Origin: an uncultured Collinsella sp.
GTDB lineage: Bacteria; Actinomycetota; Coriobacteriia; Coriobacteriales; Coriobacteriaceae
Reading direction: 5' to 3'
Length of the DNA stretch: 13,365 nt
NCBI GenBank assembly: GCA_900544465.1
Contig: UQVT01000043.1
Location: forward strand, 1 to 13,365
The notes below the pieces were generated by a model. That model saw only the letters and a program-made list of their open reading frames with translations, was not told where the DNA came from and did no database searches. Positions within the stretch are counted from its first letter, which is position 1; the number at the start of each line of letters is the position of its first letter. The position numbers and the translations under genes were made by a program. Positions 7,062 through 13,365 of the stretch are shown here, piece by piece.

Positions 7062-7712
7062 CTACCAAACGGTGAACTGGGCGTTTTCTGTGTTCCAATG
7101 GACATCGCGAACGTAGTCGCGCACGCCCGTCGCATCTCGTGCTTCGAACAACTCAAGAATATGGGTATGTTCGCTGTTGGCTTTATTGAGCAGTTTGCAC
7201 GCCGTCTCTTGGTCGACGGTCTCGTAATCGCGCTTGATAAAGCAGCGCTCGAGTTGCGAGATCATGTCGCGCAGACGGTCGTTGCCGCAGCGGTTGAAGT
7301 ACATAAGGTGAAAGTCTCGCTGAATATCGTCGTACTTTCGGATAAGACCGCCTTGGATCGCAAGGTCCATGGAGCCGACGAGAAATTTAAGCTGCGTAAT
7401 GTCATCGTCGGTTAGGTTCGGGCAGGCGAGGTACGCCTCCTGCCCGTCCAGCGGCCCCATGATCTCGAAGACTTCAACGGCGTTTTGCTGATCGAACCCG
7501 CGGACACGGAATCCGCGGCGGGGGAGGTTGTCCAGATAGCCATCGCTTGCCAGCTGGATGAGCGCTTCGCGAACCGGCGTGCGCGACACGCCCATGGCAT
7601 CGCAGATCGCTTGCTCGCTCAAACGGTCGCCGGCGGACAACTCGCCGGCGTCAATGCGGCTCGAAATGTAGTCGTATACGTGGTCCTTCAGGGGCCTTCT
7701 GAGTGTTTCCAT
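7062..7712 (-). CDS. GntR-family regulator, FadR subfamily with FCD domain
   Basis: A 216-residue DNA-binding repressor or activator. Residues 7-70 are the GntR winged helix (RLSEQAICDAMGVSRTPVREALIQL, then a DGYLDNLPRRGFRV wing). Residues about 78-210 form the all-helical FCD ligand/metal domain, with His135 in DFHLMYF, His182/His184 in EHTHILELFEARD and His205 as candidate metal or ligand residues. FCD regulators usually sense small carboxylates or amino-acid catabolites. The ATG at 7712 has AAAGGA about 9 nt upstream. It is divergent from the methylarginine hydrolase gene with 254 bp between them, and a strong dyad lies over the other gene's likely promoter. It is therefore most likely the local regulator of the hydrolase-antiporter pair, and perhaps of itself. 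The effector (a methylarginine, arginine or citrulline) is unknown. Confidence 0.9.
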   Translation of the reverse strand: METLRRPLKDHVYDYISSRIDAGELSAGDRLSEQAICDAMGVSRTPVREALIQLASDGYLDNLPRRGFRVRGFDQQNAVEVFEIMGPLDGQEAYLACPNLTDDDITQLKFLVGSMDLAIQGGLIRKYDDIQRDFHLMYFNRCGNDRLRDMISQLERCFIKRDYETVDQETACKLLNKANSEHTHILELFEARDATGVRDYVRDVHWNTENAQFTVW

Positions 7713-7777
7713 GAACGTATATCCTTTAATTGTATATTTTTAAAACTAAATACATTTCACTTGAATAGCTTAGTTGA

Positions 7778-7783
7778 ATTATA
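7778..7783 (-). promoter_or_regulatory. Possible -10 box of the GntR gene
   Basis: A perfect TATAAT on the minus strand, about 65 bp before the GntR start. No good -35 is seen 16-18 bp upstream, so either an activator is needed or the real promoter lies elsewhere in this AT-rich region. Confidence 0.3.
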
Positions 7784-7859
7784 GAACGACCAGTTAAATC
7801 ATGCTACTTTGCGCCGATACGTAAGGATACGCTCACCGAGGATTACCTACCGTTCAGGA

Positions 7860-7875
7860 TTGTATACAATATACA
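7860..7875. promoter_or_regulatory. Dyad operator TGTATA-N3-TATACA, probable GntR site over the hydrolase promoter
   Basis: TGTATACAATATACA (7861-7875) is a perfect inverted repeat with 6-bp arms and a 3-bp centre. It includes TACAAT, which could be the -10 box of the hydrolase-antiporter transcript. A related half-site TTGTATA recurs at 7730-7736, just before the GntR start. FadR-type GntR proteins bind short TNGT...ACNA dyads, which this resembles. Binding here would block transcription of the hydrolase gene. Confidence 0.6.
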
Positions 7876-7886
7876 AAACAGGAAAA

Positions 7887-7940
7887 CCGCCCTATGATTA
7901 AGCCATCGAAAGGAGGGCGGACACAAGGAAGTTCGCCCTC
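7887..7940 (+). promoter_or_regulatory. Leader RNA of the hydrolase gene with two mutually exclusive stems
   Basis: CCGCCCT (7887-7893) can pair with AGGGCGG (7914-7920). The same middle segment, as GAGGGCGGAC (7913-7922), can instead pair with GTTCGCCCTC (7931-7940) in a 10-bp stem with one G-U pair and an 8-nt loop. This stem ends 13 nt before the Shine-Dalgarno site. Competing stems suggest, but do not prove, post-initiation control. Confidence 0.4.
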
Positions 7941-7966
7941 GGCTAGGAGATCCAAGGAGGATCATC

Positions 7967-8743
7967 ATGACCAAGTTCAGCCACGTTATCATCCGTCGTC
8001 CCGGCAAGTCCCTGAGCAATGGCATCACGAGCGCACCCGAGCTTGGCCAGCCTATCTACGAGCGCGCCATCGAGGAGCACTACGATTATGAGCATGCGCT
8101 CGAGCAGTGTGGCGTGGACGTGTCGGTGCTGCCTGCCCTCGAGCAGTATCCCGACAGCTGCTTCGTCGAGGATCCGGCCGTCATCACTCGCTGCGGCGCC
8201 ATTATTACCAACCCCGGTGCCGACAGCCGCAACGGCGAGAAGGACGAGATCGAGCCGGTCGTCCGTCGCTTCTTTGACGACGAGCATGTCAAGCACATTG
8301 TTTCTCCCGGCACGCTCGACGGCGGCGACGTCATGATGGTCGGCGATCATTTCTATGTCGGTCGCTCCGCTCGCACCAATGAAGAGGGCATCCGCCAGTT
8401 CTGCGAGATTCTCGAGGGCTGGGGCCTCGAGGGTTCCGAGGTTCCGCTGGAGGAGGTCCTGCACCTCAAGACGGGCGTCAACTACATCGAGGACAACAAC
8501 ATGCTCGTCTCCGGCGAGTTCATCGATAAGCCCGACTTTGCCCAGTACAACAAGATTGTCGTGCCCGAGGACGAGGCCTATGGCGCTAACTGCATCTGGG
8601 TCAACGGTACGGTCATCGTTGCCGAGGGCTATCCGACCGTGCTCAAGGCCGTGCAAGATCTGGGCTACAAGACGCTCGTCGTCGATACCTCCGAGTATCG
8701 CAAGGTCGACGGTGGCCTTTCTTGCCTGTCACTGCGCTTCTAA
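7967..8743 (+). CDS. Dimethylarginine dimethylaminohydrolase (DDAH)
   Basis: A 258-residue cytosolic enzyme of the amidinotransferase (pentein) fold. The family hydrolyses asymmetric dimethylarginine or monomethylarginine to citrulline plus dimethylamine or methylamine. Motifs: YPDSCFVEDPAV (66-69 FVED), LDGGDVMMVGDHFYVG (118-132), GRSARTNEEG (Arg133, Arg136), HLKTG with catalytic His166, and at the C-terminus VDGGLSCLSLRF with the nucleophile Cys253. Length and order match the short bacterial DDAH known from Pseudomonas aeruginosa. It is much shorter than ArcA-type arginine deiminase (about 410 residues), so arginine itself is a less likely substrate. The ATG has a perfect AAGGAGG 6 nt upstream. 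It lies upstream of an APC antiporter on the same strand and divergent from a GntR regulator. No arcB or arcC is in view, so the fate of citrulline is not shown. Confidence 0.9.
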   Translation: MTKFSHVIIRRPGKSLSNGITSAPELGQPIYERAIEEHYDYEHALEQCGVDVSVLPALEQYPDSCFVEDPAVITRCGAIITNPGADSRNGEKDEIEPVVRRFFDDEHVKHIVSPGTLDGGDVMMVGDHFYVGRSARTNEEGIRQFCEILEGWGLEGSEVPLEEVLHLKTGVNYIEDNNMLVSGEFIDKPDFAQYNKIVVPEDEAYGANCIWVNGTVIVAEGYPTVLKAVQDLGYKTLVVDTSEYRKVDGGLSCLSLRF

Positions 8744-8778
8744 CGCGATAGCTGTAACAGTCTGATGATCGCTTGACC

Positions 8779-8818
8779 GATGGCCCGGCACCCGATTCGG
8801 GACGTCCGGGCCATCTTT
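8779..8818 (+). terminator. Strong hairpin between the DDAH and antiporter genes
   Basis: GATGGCCCGG (8779-8788) pairs perfectly with CCGGGCCATC (8806-8815), and CCCGATTCGGG inside can form a second small stem. Only UUU then CG follows, so this is probably a weak terminator or RNA processing/stability element that lowers antiporter expression relative to the hydrolase. It could equally end the first transcript. Confidence 0.55.
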
Positions 8819-8852
8819 CGTTCGATCACATGATGAAGGGGGTGCACATACA

Positions 8853-10316
8853 ATGGCCTCTAAAGCTCAAAACGATGAGATTATCGACCCTAATGGCCTC
8901 GATCTCTTTCGTCTGACCATGATGGTCATTACCGCCAGTATTTGTGGCGGTATCTTTTCTCTCGCCGGCGATATGGCAGCGGGCGGAGCCAATACCGGTG
9001 CGGTTATCGTCTCGTGGGGAATTTGTTTTATAGGCGTCTTTGCGTTGATGATGGTGTTCAACGGTCTATCTCAGGCTCGTCCCGACTTAACCGGCGGCAT
9101 CTATGCATACGCTGCGGCAGGCTTTGGCGATTACATTGGTTTCAACTCCGCCTGGGGCTACTGGATCAGCGCATGCCTTTCCAACGTGAGCTTTGCTCTC
9201 TTGCTGTTTAGCGCGCTGGGCTATTTCTTTCCCGCGTTTGGTGCGGGCAACAATCTGCTTTCCATCATCTGCGCCAGCGTATTTCTATGGTTCCTTACCG
9301 CTCTTGTACTTCGTGGCGTCAAGGAGGCCGCGGGCATTAACACGATCGTCACCTTGGCAAAGCTGGTGCCGCTGGGACTCTTTGTGCTGAGCATTGTGCT
9401 CCTGGGTAAGTTCAACGTCGATATCTTTATGGACAACTTCTGGGATGAGCCGGCGGGTCCTGGCTTTGGCGAGCAGGTTGTCTCGACCATGATTGCCCTT
9501 GTTTGGGTCTTCACGGGCATCGAGGGTGCCGTCGTCATCTCGGGCCGTGCAAAGTATGTGCGCGACGTAGGTCGCTCGACGGCGCTTGGATTTGCGGCTG
9601 TGTTCACGCTGTATCTGATTATCTCGATGCTGTCGCTTGGCATTATGCCGCGCGAGGAGATGGCGCAGCTCGCAACGCCCTCCATGGCGGGAATTCTCGA
9701 GCGCGCAATCGGTCCTGTTGGCGCTGCCATCGTAAACCTTGGCGTTATTCTCTCGCTGGTCGGCGCGATGCTGGGCTATGTCATCATTGCATCCGAGACG
9801 CCGTTCGAGGCAGCGCGCCAGGGATCCTTCCCTCTGGCGTTTGCCAAGACGAACAAGCACGACGCCCCGGTGGTAACGGTTCTCGTGAGCTCCGGTATCA
9901 CGCAGCTCTTCTTGATTGTGTCGTATGTGGCGGCGAGCACCTACCAGTTTTTCTACAGCTGCGCGGTCAATACGATCCTAGTTCCGTACGTGTGCTCGGC
10001 AGCCTACTACATGGTGATCGGCTGGAAGAATGAATATCTGGATGGTCCGCATGCGCCAAGCGTCGGCAAAGCCCGCTTCTTCGGTACACTCGGCTTCATC
10101 TACACATTGTTCCTGGTGTGGTCGACTGGTCTCCAGGGCGTTATGATCACGACGATTCTTTTTGCTCCGGCCATTCCCGTCTATATGCTGGGTGAGCGAG
10201 GCCGCGGTAAGCCGGTGCTTCCGCATCTGCACGACAAGCTGATCGCAGCGGTGGTCATTGTCGTGGCAATCATTTCGCTGTATCTGCACTTTGCCGGCAT
10301 TGCGCCGATTGTCTAG
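8853..10316 (+). CDS. APC-family basic amino acid antiporter (ArcD-like)
   Basis: A 487-residue inner-membrane protein with about 12-13 hydrophobic helices. Helix 1 carries the APC substrate motif ASICGGIFSLAGDMA (28-42). Helix 6 and the following loop have the hallmark VFTGIEGAVVISGRAKYVRDVGRST (219-243) seen in arginine/ornithine and lysine antiporters of the basic amino acid/polyamine group. Such proteins exchange arginine for ornithine, or similar cationic pairs. Next to DDAH it probably imports methylarginine or arginine in exchange for citrulline, ornithine or a related product; this is inference. The ATG has AAGGGGG about 10 nt upstream. The 109-bp gap from DDAH contains a hairpin, so co-transcription is likely but may be attenuated. 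A good terminator lies about 115 nt after the stop. Confidence 0.88.
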   Translation: MASKAQNDEIIDPNGLDLFRLTMMVITASICGGIFSLAGDMAAGGANTGAVIVSWGICFIGVFALMMVFNGLSQARPDLTGGIYAYAAAGFGDYIGFNSAWGYWISACLSNVSFALLLFSALGYFFPAFGAGNNLLSIICASVFLWFLTALVLRGVKEAAGINTIVTLAKLVPLGLFVLSIVLLGKFNVDIFMDNFWDEPAGPGFGEQVVSTMIALVWVFTGIEGAVVISGRAKYVRDVGRSTALGFAAVFTLYLIISMLSLGIMPREEMAQLATPSMAGILERAIGPVGAAIVNLGVILSLVGAMLGYVIIASETPFEAARQGSFPLAFAKTNKHDAPVVTVLVSSGITQLFLIVSYVAASTYQFFYSCAVNTILVPYVCSAAYYMVIGWKNEYLDGPHAPSVGKARFFGTLGFIYTLFLVWSTGLQGVMITTILFAPAIPVYMLGERGRGKPVLPHLHDKLIAAVVIVVAIISLYLHFAGIAPIV

Positions 10317-10429
10317 GACTGCGGCAAGCTTCATCGCTTGGTACGCCGACTGAGGCATCGCGTGCCGGTGCCGTTCGGTAATCCATAACTGACGTGGGCC
10401 TCTGTAACGTACCTTTGTGAGCGCCCACT

Positions 10430-10469
10430 AAACCCGCGCAGGTGACTACGGTTGCCCGCGCGGGTTTTT
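10430..10469 (+). terminator. Rho-independent terminator after the antiporter gene
   Basis: AAACCCGCGC (10430-10439) pairs perfectly with GCGCGGGTTT (10458-10467), and the U-run continues to 10469. A GTGGGC...GCCCAC stem (about 10394-10428) stands directly before it. This closes the hydrolase-antiporter unit. Confidence 0.85.
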
Positions 10470-10473
10470 GCAG

Positions 10474-10540
10474 TTGCGGCGAAATGCTGCCGGCAGTTGG
10501 GGACGTTCCTATTGTGCCGGCACTCTGGGACACTCCTTGG
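10474..10540. repeat. Degenerate direct repeat with CTGCCGGCAG and GTGCCGGCAC palindromes
   Basis: Two 10-bp palindromes, CTGCCGGCAG (10487-10496) and GTGCCGGCAC (10514-10523), each followed by a similar GGGAC...TCCT tail, form a degenerate direct repeat of about 27 bp. TTGCGGCGAAAT precedes them and matches the start of the hairpin that precedes array A. This looks like a worn dispersed repeat rather than a gene. Confidence 0.45.
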
Positions 10541-10602
10541 ATGTTCCGCATGCGACAGAGGAAAGCGGATGATTTTGACGAGGGGCGGGCGGCTGATTCG
10601 GT

Positions 10603-10948
10603 CCTTGGGGAAACCGCGTCCCGTTTTGGGCGCAGATTCCGGGCCGCAGTTTCCCCGAGGGGCTCGATCGGGAAAATACGTCTCAGTCTGAGTGCCTATT
10701 CCGGGACGCAGTTTCCGCTAGAGGCCCGTTTGGGAAATCGTGGCCCGTTTCGGCCGCCGATTCCGGGATGCGCTTTCCGCTATAGACCTCAACCGGAAAG
10801 CGCATCCCGTTTTGACGCTTCAGAGTGGGACGCAGTTTCCCCGAGGGGCCCCATCGGGAAATCGGAGACCGGAATTCGCCTGAGTAGTGGGATACAGTTT
10901 CCGCAGCAGGCCCGTCTGGGAAACCACGGCCCAGAATTCCCCCTGCAC
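10603..10948. repeat. Array B: five 62-bp tandem degenerate dyad repeats
   Basis: Units start at 10639, 10701, 10763, 10825 and 10887, exactly 62 bp apart, and a right half-unit at 10603-10638 is in the same register. In every unit GGGAAA (CGGAAA in the third) falls at offset 31, opposite the CGCAGTTTCC-like left arm at offset 6. The third unit has a perfect dyad: GGGATGCGCTTTCCG (10765-10779) and its inverse (10794-10808). The first and fifth units have decayed right arms. Centres fall into subtypes (CGAGGGGCCCCATC, CTAGAGGCCCGTTT, CTATAGACCTCAAC), two of which also occur in array A. The frame open across the array rotates through the repeats (62 is not a multiple of 3), so it is not coding. 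Confidence 0.88.
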
Positions 10949-10959
10949 CGATCTGTCGA

Positions 10960-10989
10960 TTGAACATCGTTGTGTGTTCGCGCTATCAT
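10960..10989 (+). promoter_or_regulatory. Probable feoAB promoter
   Basis: TTGAAC (10960-10965) and TATCAT (10984-10989) with 18-bp spacing match sigma-70 boxes 4/6 and 5/6. The start point would fall at about 10996, just before the tandem operator, giving a leader of about 80 nt. Confidence 0.55.
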
Positions 10990-11003
10990 GCATGGTTACA
11001 ATT

Positions 11004-11037
11004 GGTTAGCCATGGCAAACGGTTAGCCATGGTAAAC
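11004..11037. promoter_or_regulatory. Tandem 17-bp metalloregulator-like operators before feoAB
   Basis: GGTTAGCCATGGCAAAC (11004-11020) and GGTTAGCCATGGTAAAC (11021-11037) abut and differ at one base. Each is a partial palindrome, GTTnnCCATGGnnAAC. A related CATGGTTAC lies at 10991-10999. The GGTTAGCC half resembles DtxR/IdeR boxes, and an iron-dependent repressor is the expected controller of feo genes. The identity of the protein is inferred. Confidence 0.6.
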
Positions 11038-11078
11038 AAAATGCAACGCCCTGTGGGCGCCGGGGGAGGAACGCGGAC

Positions 11079-13365
11079 GTGAGACTCGATACGCTCGAGA
11101 TTGGAAAGGACGCCGTTGTCGCATCGGTGGCATCGGACGATCAGGCACTCCGACAGCATATTTTGGACATGGGTCTAACGCCGGGCACCGAAGTCACCAT
11201 GATGAAGTACGCCCCCATGGGCGACCCGCTCGAGATCCGCCTGCGTGGCTACGAGTTGACACTGCGCAAGGACGATGCCGCTCGCATCGAGCTTGTGGGT
11301 ATTCACGACACCGATACGGGTCCGCGCGCTAACGCCGCAATCGGCACGACGGAGCATCCGGCCCTGGGCGAGGGGACATATTCGCCCCGTGCGGCAAAGA
11401 CGGCCGTGCCCGAGGGCGCGCCGCTGCACTTTGCCCTCGCCGGCAACCAAAACTGCGGCAAGACCACGTTATTCAACCAGCTGACGGGCTCCAACCAACA
11501 CGTCGGTAACTTTCCCGGCGTGACGGTCGACCGCAAAGATGGCACCATCCGTAACCATCCCGAGGCGAGCGTTACCGACCTGCCTGGCATTTACTCCCTG
11601 TCGCCGTACACAGGCGAAGAGGTCGTGAGCCGTCAGTTCATCCTCGACGAGCGCCCGGACGCCATCATCGACATCATTGACGCCACCAACATCGAGCGTA
11701 ACCTGTACCTGACACTGCAGCTTATGGAGCTCGATCGCCCCATGGTTATCGCGCTCAACATGATGGACGAGGTGACCGCCAACGGCGGCGCCGTAGACGT
11801 CAACTTGCTCGAGAGCCTGATGGGCGTGCCTGTTGTCCCCATTAGCGCTGCCCGCAACGAGGGCATCGGCGAGCTGGTGGACCACGCCCTGCACGTGGCA
11901 CGGTTTCGCGAGCGCCCCGGTCGCCTGGACTTCTGCGCGCCCGATGGCCCAGACGGCGGTGCGCTGCATCGCTGCATTCACGGCATTGCCAACCTTATCG
12001 AGGACCATGCCGCGACGGCGCACATTCCCGTGCGTTTTGCGGCGACCAAGCTGGTTGAGGGCGACGAGCTGGTGACCGAGGCGCTTCATCTGGATCGAAA
12101 CGAGCTCGACGCTATCGAGCACATCATTACCCAGATGGAGGGCGAGGCCGGCACCGACCGCCTGTCCGCGCTGGCCGATATGCGCTTTAGCTTTATCGGC
12201 GACGTGTGTGGGCGTTGCGTCGTTAAGCCGCATGAGAGCCGCGAGCATGTGCGCTCCGTCAAGATTGACCGCATCCTGACAGGTCGTTACACAGCCATTC
12301 CGGCGTTCCTGGTGATCATGGGCCTCGTCTTTTGGCTGACGTTTGGCGTGATCGGCGCGGCGTTGCAGGGACTCATGGAGGACGGCATCGCTGCCATCGT
12401 CGCCTCGGCCGATGCGGGTCTCAAGGCGTTCGGCACCAACGACGTGGTGCGCTCGCTGGCTGTCGACGGCGTGCTTACGGGCGTAGGCAGTGTGTTGACC
12501 TTCCTGCCGATTATCGTCGTGCTCTTTTTGTTCCTCTCCATTCTGGAGGACTCGGGCTACATGGCGCGCGTCGCCTTTGTCATGGATAAGGTGTTGCGTC
12601 GCTTTGGCCTGTCGGGCCGCAGCTTTGTGCCCATGCTCGTCGGTTTTGGCTGCACCGTGCCGGCTATCATGTCGACCCGTACGCTCCCATCCGAGCACGA
12701 CCGCAAGATGACGGTCATGCTCACGCCGTTCATGAGCTGCTCGGCCAAGTTGCCGGTCTATGGCCTGCTGTGCGGGGCGTTTTTCCCGCAGGCGACGGTC
12801 CCCGCCATGGTCTCGCTCTATCTGATTGGCATCGCGGTCGGTTGCATCGCGGCCTTGGTGCTCAACCGCACGGTATTTAAGGGCGACCCGGTGCCGTTTA
12901 TCATGGAGCTGCCCAATTACCGCCTGCCGAGCGTCAAGACGACAGTGATGCTGGCATGGGATAAGGCCAAAGACTTTATTACCAAGGCCTTTACCATTAT
13001 CTTTGCCGCGACCGTGGTCATCTGGTTCCTGCAGACGTTCGACATCCGCTTTAATGTGGTCGCCGATCAGTCGCAGAGTCTACTTGCGGGCCTCGGCAGC
13101 ATCATTGCGCCGGCGCTGGCGCCGCTTGGGTTTGGCGACTGGCGTGCATCCACGGCGCTCGTCACCGGACTTATTGCCAAGGAGAGTGTCATCTCGACCC
13201 TCACGGTGCTTTTGGGCGCGACCTCGCCCGCGGCACTGTCGACCATGTTCTCTCCGTTTACTGCCTATGTGTTCCTGGTCTTTACGCTGCTGTACCCGCC
13301 CTGTGTGGCAGCCATCGGCGCCGTCAAGAGCGAGCTGGGCGCGCGCTACGCCGTTGCCGTGTTCG
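11079..13365 (+). CDS. feoAB: FeoA-FeoB fusion, ferrous iron transporter (3' end beyond window)
   Basis: Imports Fe(II) across the cytoplasmic membrane. 762 codons are visible and the frame stays open to the window end. Residues 1-76 are a complete FeoA SH3-like domain (LRQHILDMGLTPGTEVTMMKY, then PLEIRLRGYELTLRKDDA). A linker (about 77-116) joins it to FeoB. The G domain has G1 GNQNCGKT (122-129, Lys128), G2 Thr149, G3 DLPG (167-170), G4 NMMD (227-230) and G5 SAA (256-258). Membrane segments start near residue 405. The first gate region has GCTVPAIMSTRTL (Cys525, Pro528), and later AKESVISTL and LYPPCVAA occur. Start GTG at 11079: GGAGG lies 9 nt upstream and no ATG is in frame nearby. In many bacteria FeoA is a separate protein; the fusion fixes a 1:1 ratio. 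The C-terminal membrane part is missing only because the window ends. Confidence 0.95.
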   Translation, partial: MRLDTLEIGKDAVVASVASDDQALRQHILDMGLTPGTEVTMMKYAPMGDPLEIRLRGYELTLRKDDAARIELVGIHDTDTGPRANAAIGTTEHPALGEGTYSPRAAKTAVPEGAPLHFALAGNQNCGKTTLFNQLTGSNQHVGNFPGVTVDRKDGTIRNHPEASVTDLPGIYSLSPYTGEEVVSRQFILDERPDAIIDIIDATNIERNLYLTLQLMELDRPMVIALNMMDEVTANGGAVDVNLLESLMGVPVVPISAARNEGIGELVDHALHVARFRERPGRLDFCAPDGPDGGALHRCIHGIANLIEDHAATAHIPVRFAATKLVEGDELVTEALHLDRNELDAIEHIITQMEGEAGTDRLSALADMRFSFIGDVCGRCVVKPHESREHVRSVKIDRILTGRYTAIPAFLVIMGLVFWLTFGVIGAALQGLMEDGIAAIVASADAGLKAFGTNDVVRSLAVDGVLTGVGSVLTFLPIIVVLFLFLSILEDSGYMARVAFVMDKVLRRFGLSGRSFVPMLVGFGCTVPAIMSTRTLPSEHDRKMTVMLTPFMSCSAKLPVYGLLCGAFFPQATVPAMVSLYLIGIAVGCIAALVLNRTVFKGDPVPFIMELPNYRLPSVKTTVMLAWDKAKDFITKAFTIIFAATVVIWFLQTFDIRFNVVADQSQSLLAGLGSIIAPALAPLGFGDWRASTALVTGLIAKESVISTLTVLLGATSPAALSTMFSPFTAYVFLVFTLLYPPCVAAIGAVKSELGARYAVAVF

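Noticed and set aside
7894..8091. Leader peptide with tandem AGG-AGA arginine codons before DDAH
   Set aside because: The frame runs 125 bp into DDAH in another phase and its ribosome site is only a weak AGGA. An arginine attenuation peptide would be expected to stop before the gene.
7967..8743. Arginine deiminase (ArcA) as the identity of the hydrolase
   Set aside because: The protein is 258 residues, not about 410, and carries the short-DDAH pattern FVED, DGGD, HLKTG and a C-terminal GGLSCLSLRF.
10603..10948. CRISPR array
   Set aside because: The conserved blocks are degenerate and the parts between them are shared among units and between arrays, not unique spacers. No cas gene is present.
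10442..10963. Open frame across array B, with others across array A (6712-7156)
   Set aside because: Repeats of 62 bp are read in three rotating frames. The frames stay open because the unit is poor in stop triplets; they start inside a terminator or another gene's end and show no domain.

Overview
The window reads as chromosomal DNA from a moderately GC-rich actinobacterium. The best guess is a gut Coriobacteriia member such as Collinsella. This is an inference from the protein styles (WYL regulator, stand-alone EIIA-Glc, FeoA-FeoB fusion, short intergenic spaces with strong Shine-Dalgarno sites), not from a marker gene. No rRNA, tRNA, transposase, phage gene or CRISPR array was seen.

Layout. 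The left part (1-5490) is read leftward: a WYL-type regulator (174-959), asparaginyl-tRNA synthetase asnS (1218-2621) with its own promoter and a clear terminator, a two-domain membrane O-acyltransferase with a C-terminal SGNH esterase domain (2758-4692), and the PTS phosphocarrier EIIA-Glc (4927-5490). A divergent alpha/beta hydrolase follows (5734-6633). Two copies of the palindrome GAAACGTTTC, which looks like a LacI/CcpA-family operator, lie on either side of the EIIA gene. One of them sits in the apex of a long RNA hairpin.

The middle (7062-10316) is a compact arginine-derivative locus: a GntR/FCD repressor (7062-7712, leftward), and, divergently, a dimethylarginine dimethylaminohydrolase (7967-8743) and an APC-family basic amino acid antiporter (8853-10316). 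An obvious dyad operator overlaps the likely promoter of the hydrolase gene, and its leader RNA can form two competing stems. The proposed model is import of (methyl)arginine, hydrolysis to citrulline plus (di)methylamine, and export of a product, all under GntR control.

This locus is bracketed by two non-coding arrays of a degenerate 62-bp repeat (about 6744-7020 and 10603-10948). Each unit contains a dyad, the 62-bp period is exact, and the two arrays share unit subtypes. They are the most unusual structure in the window, and I do not recognise them as a named element.

The right end (11079 to the edge) is a FeoA-FeoB fusion for ferrous iron uptake, cut by the window end. A good promoter precedes it, followed by two abutting 17-bp copies of a probable metalloregulator operator.
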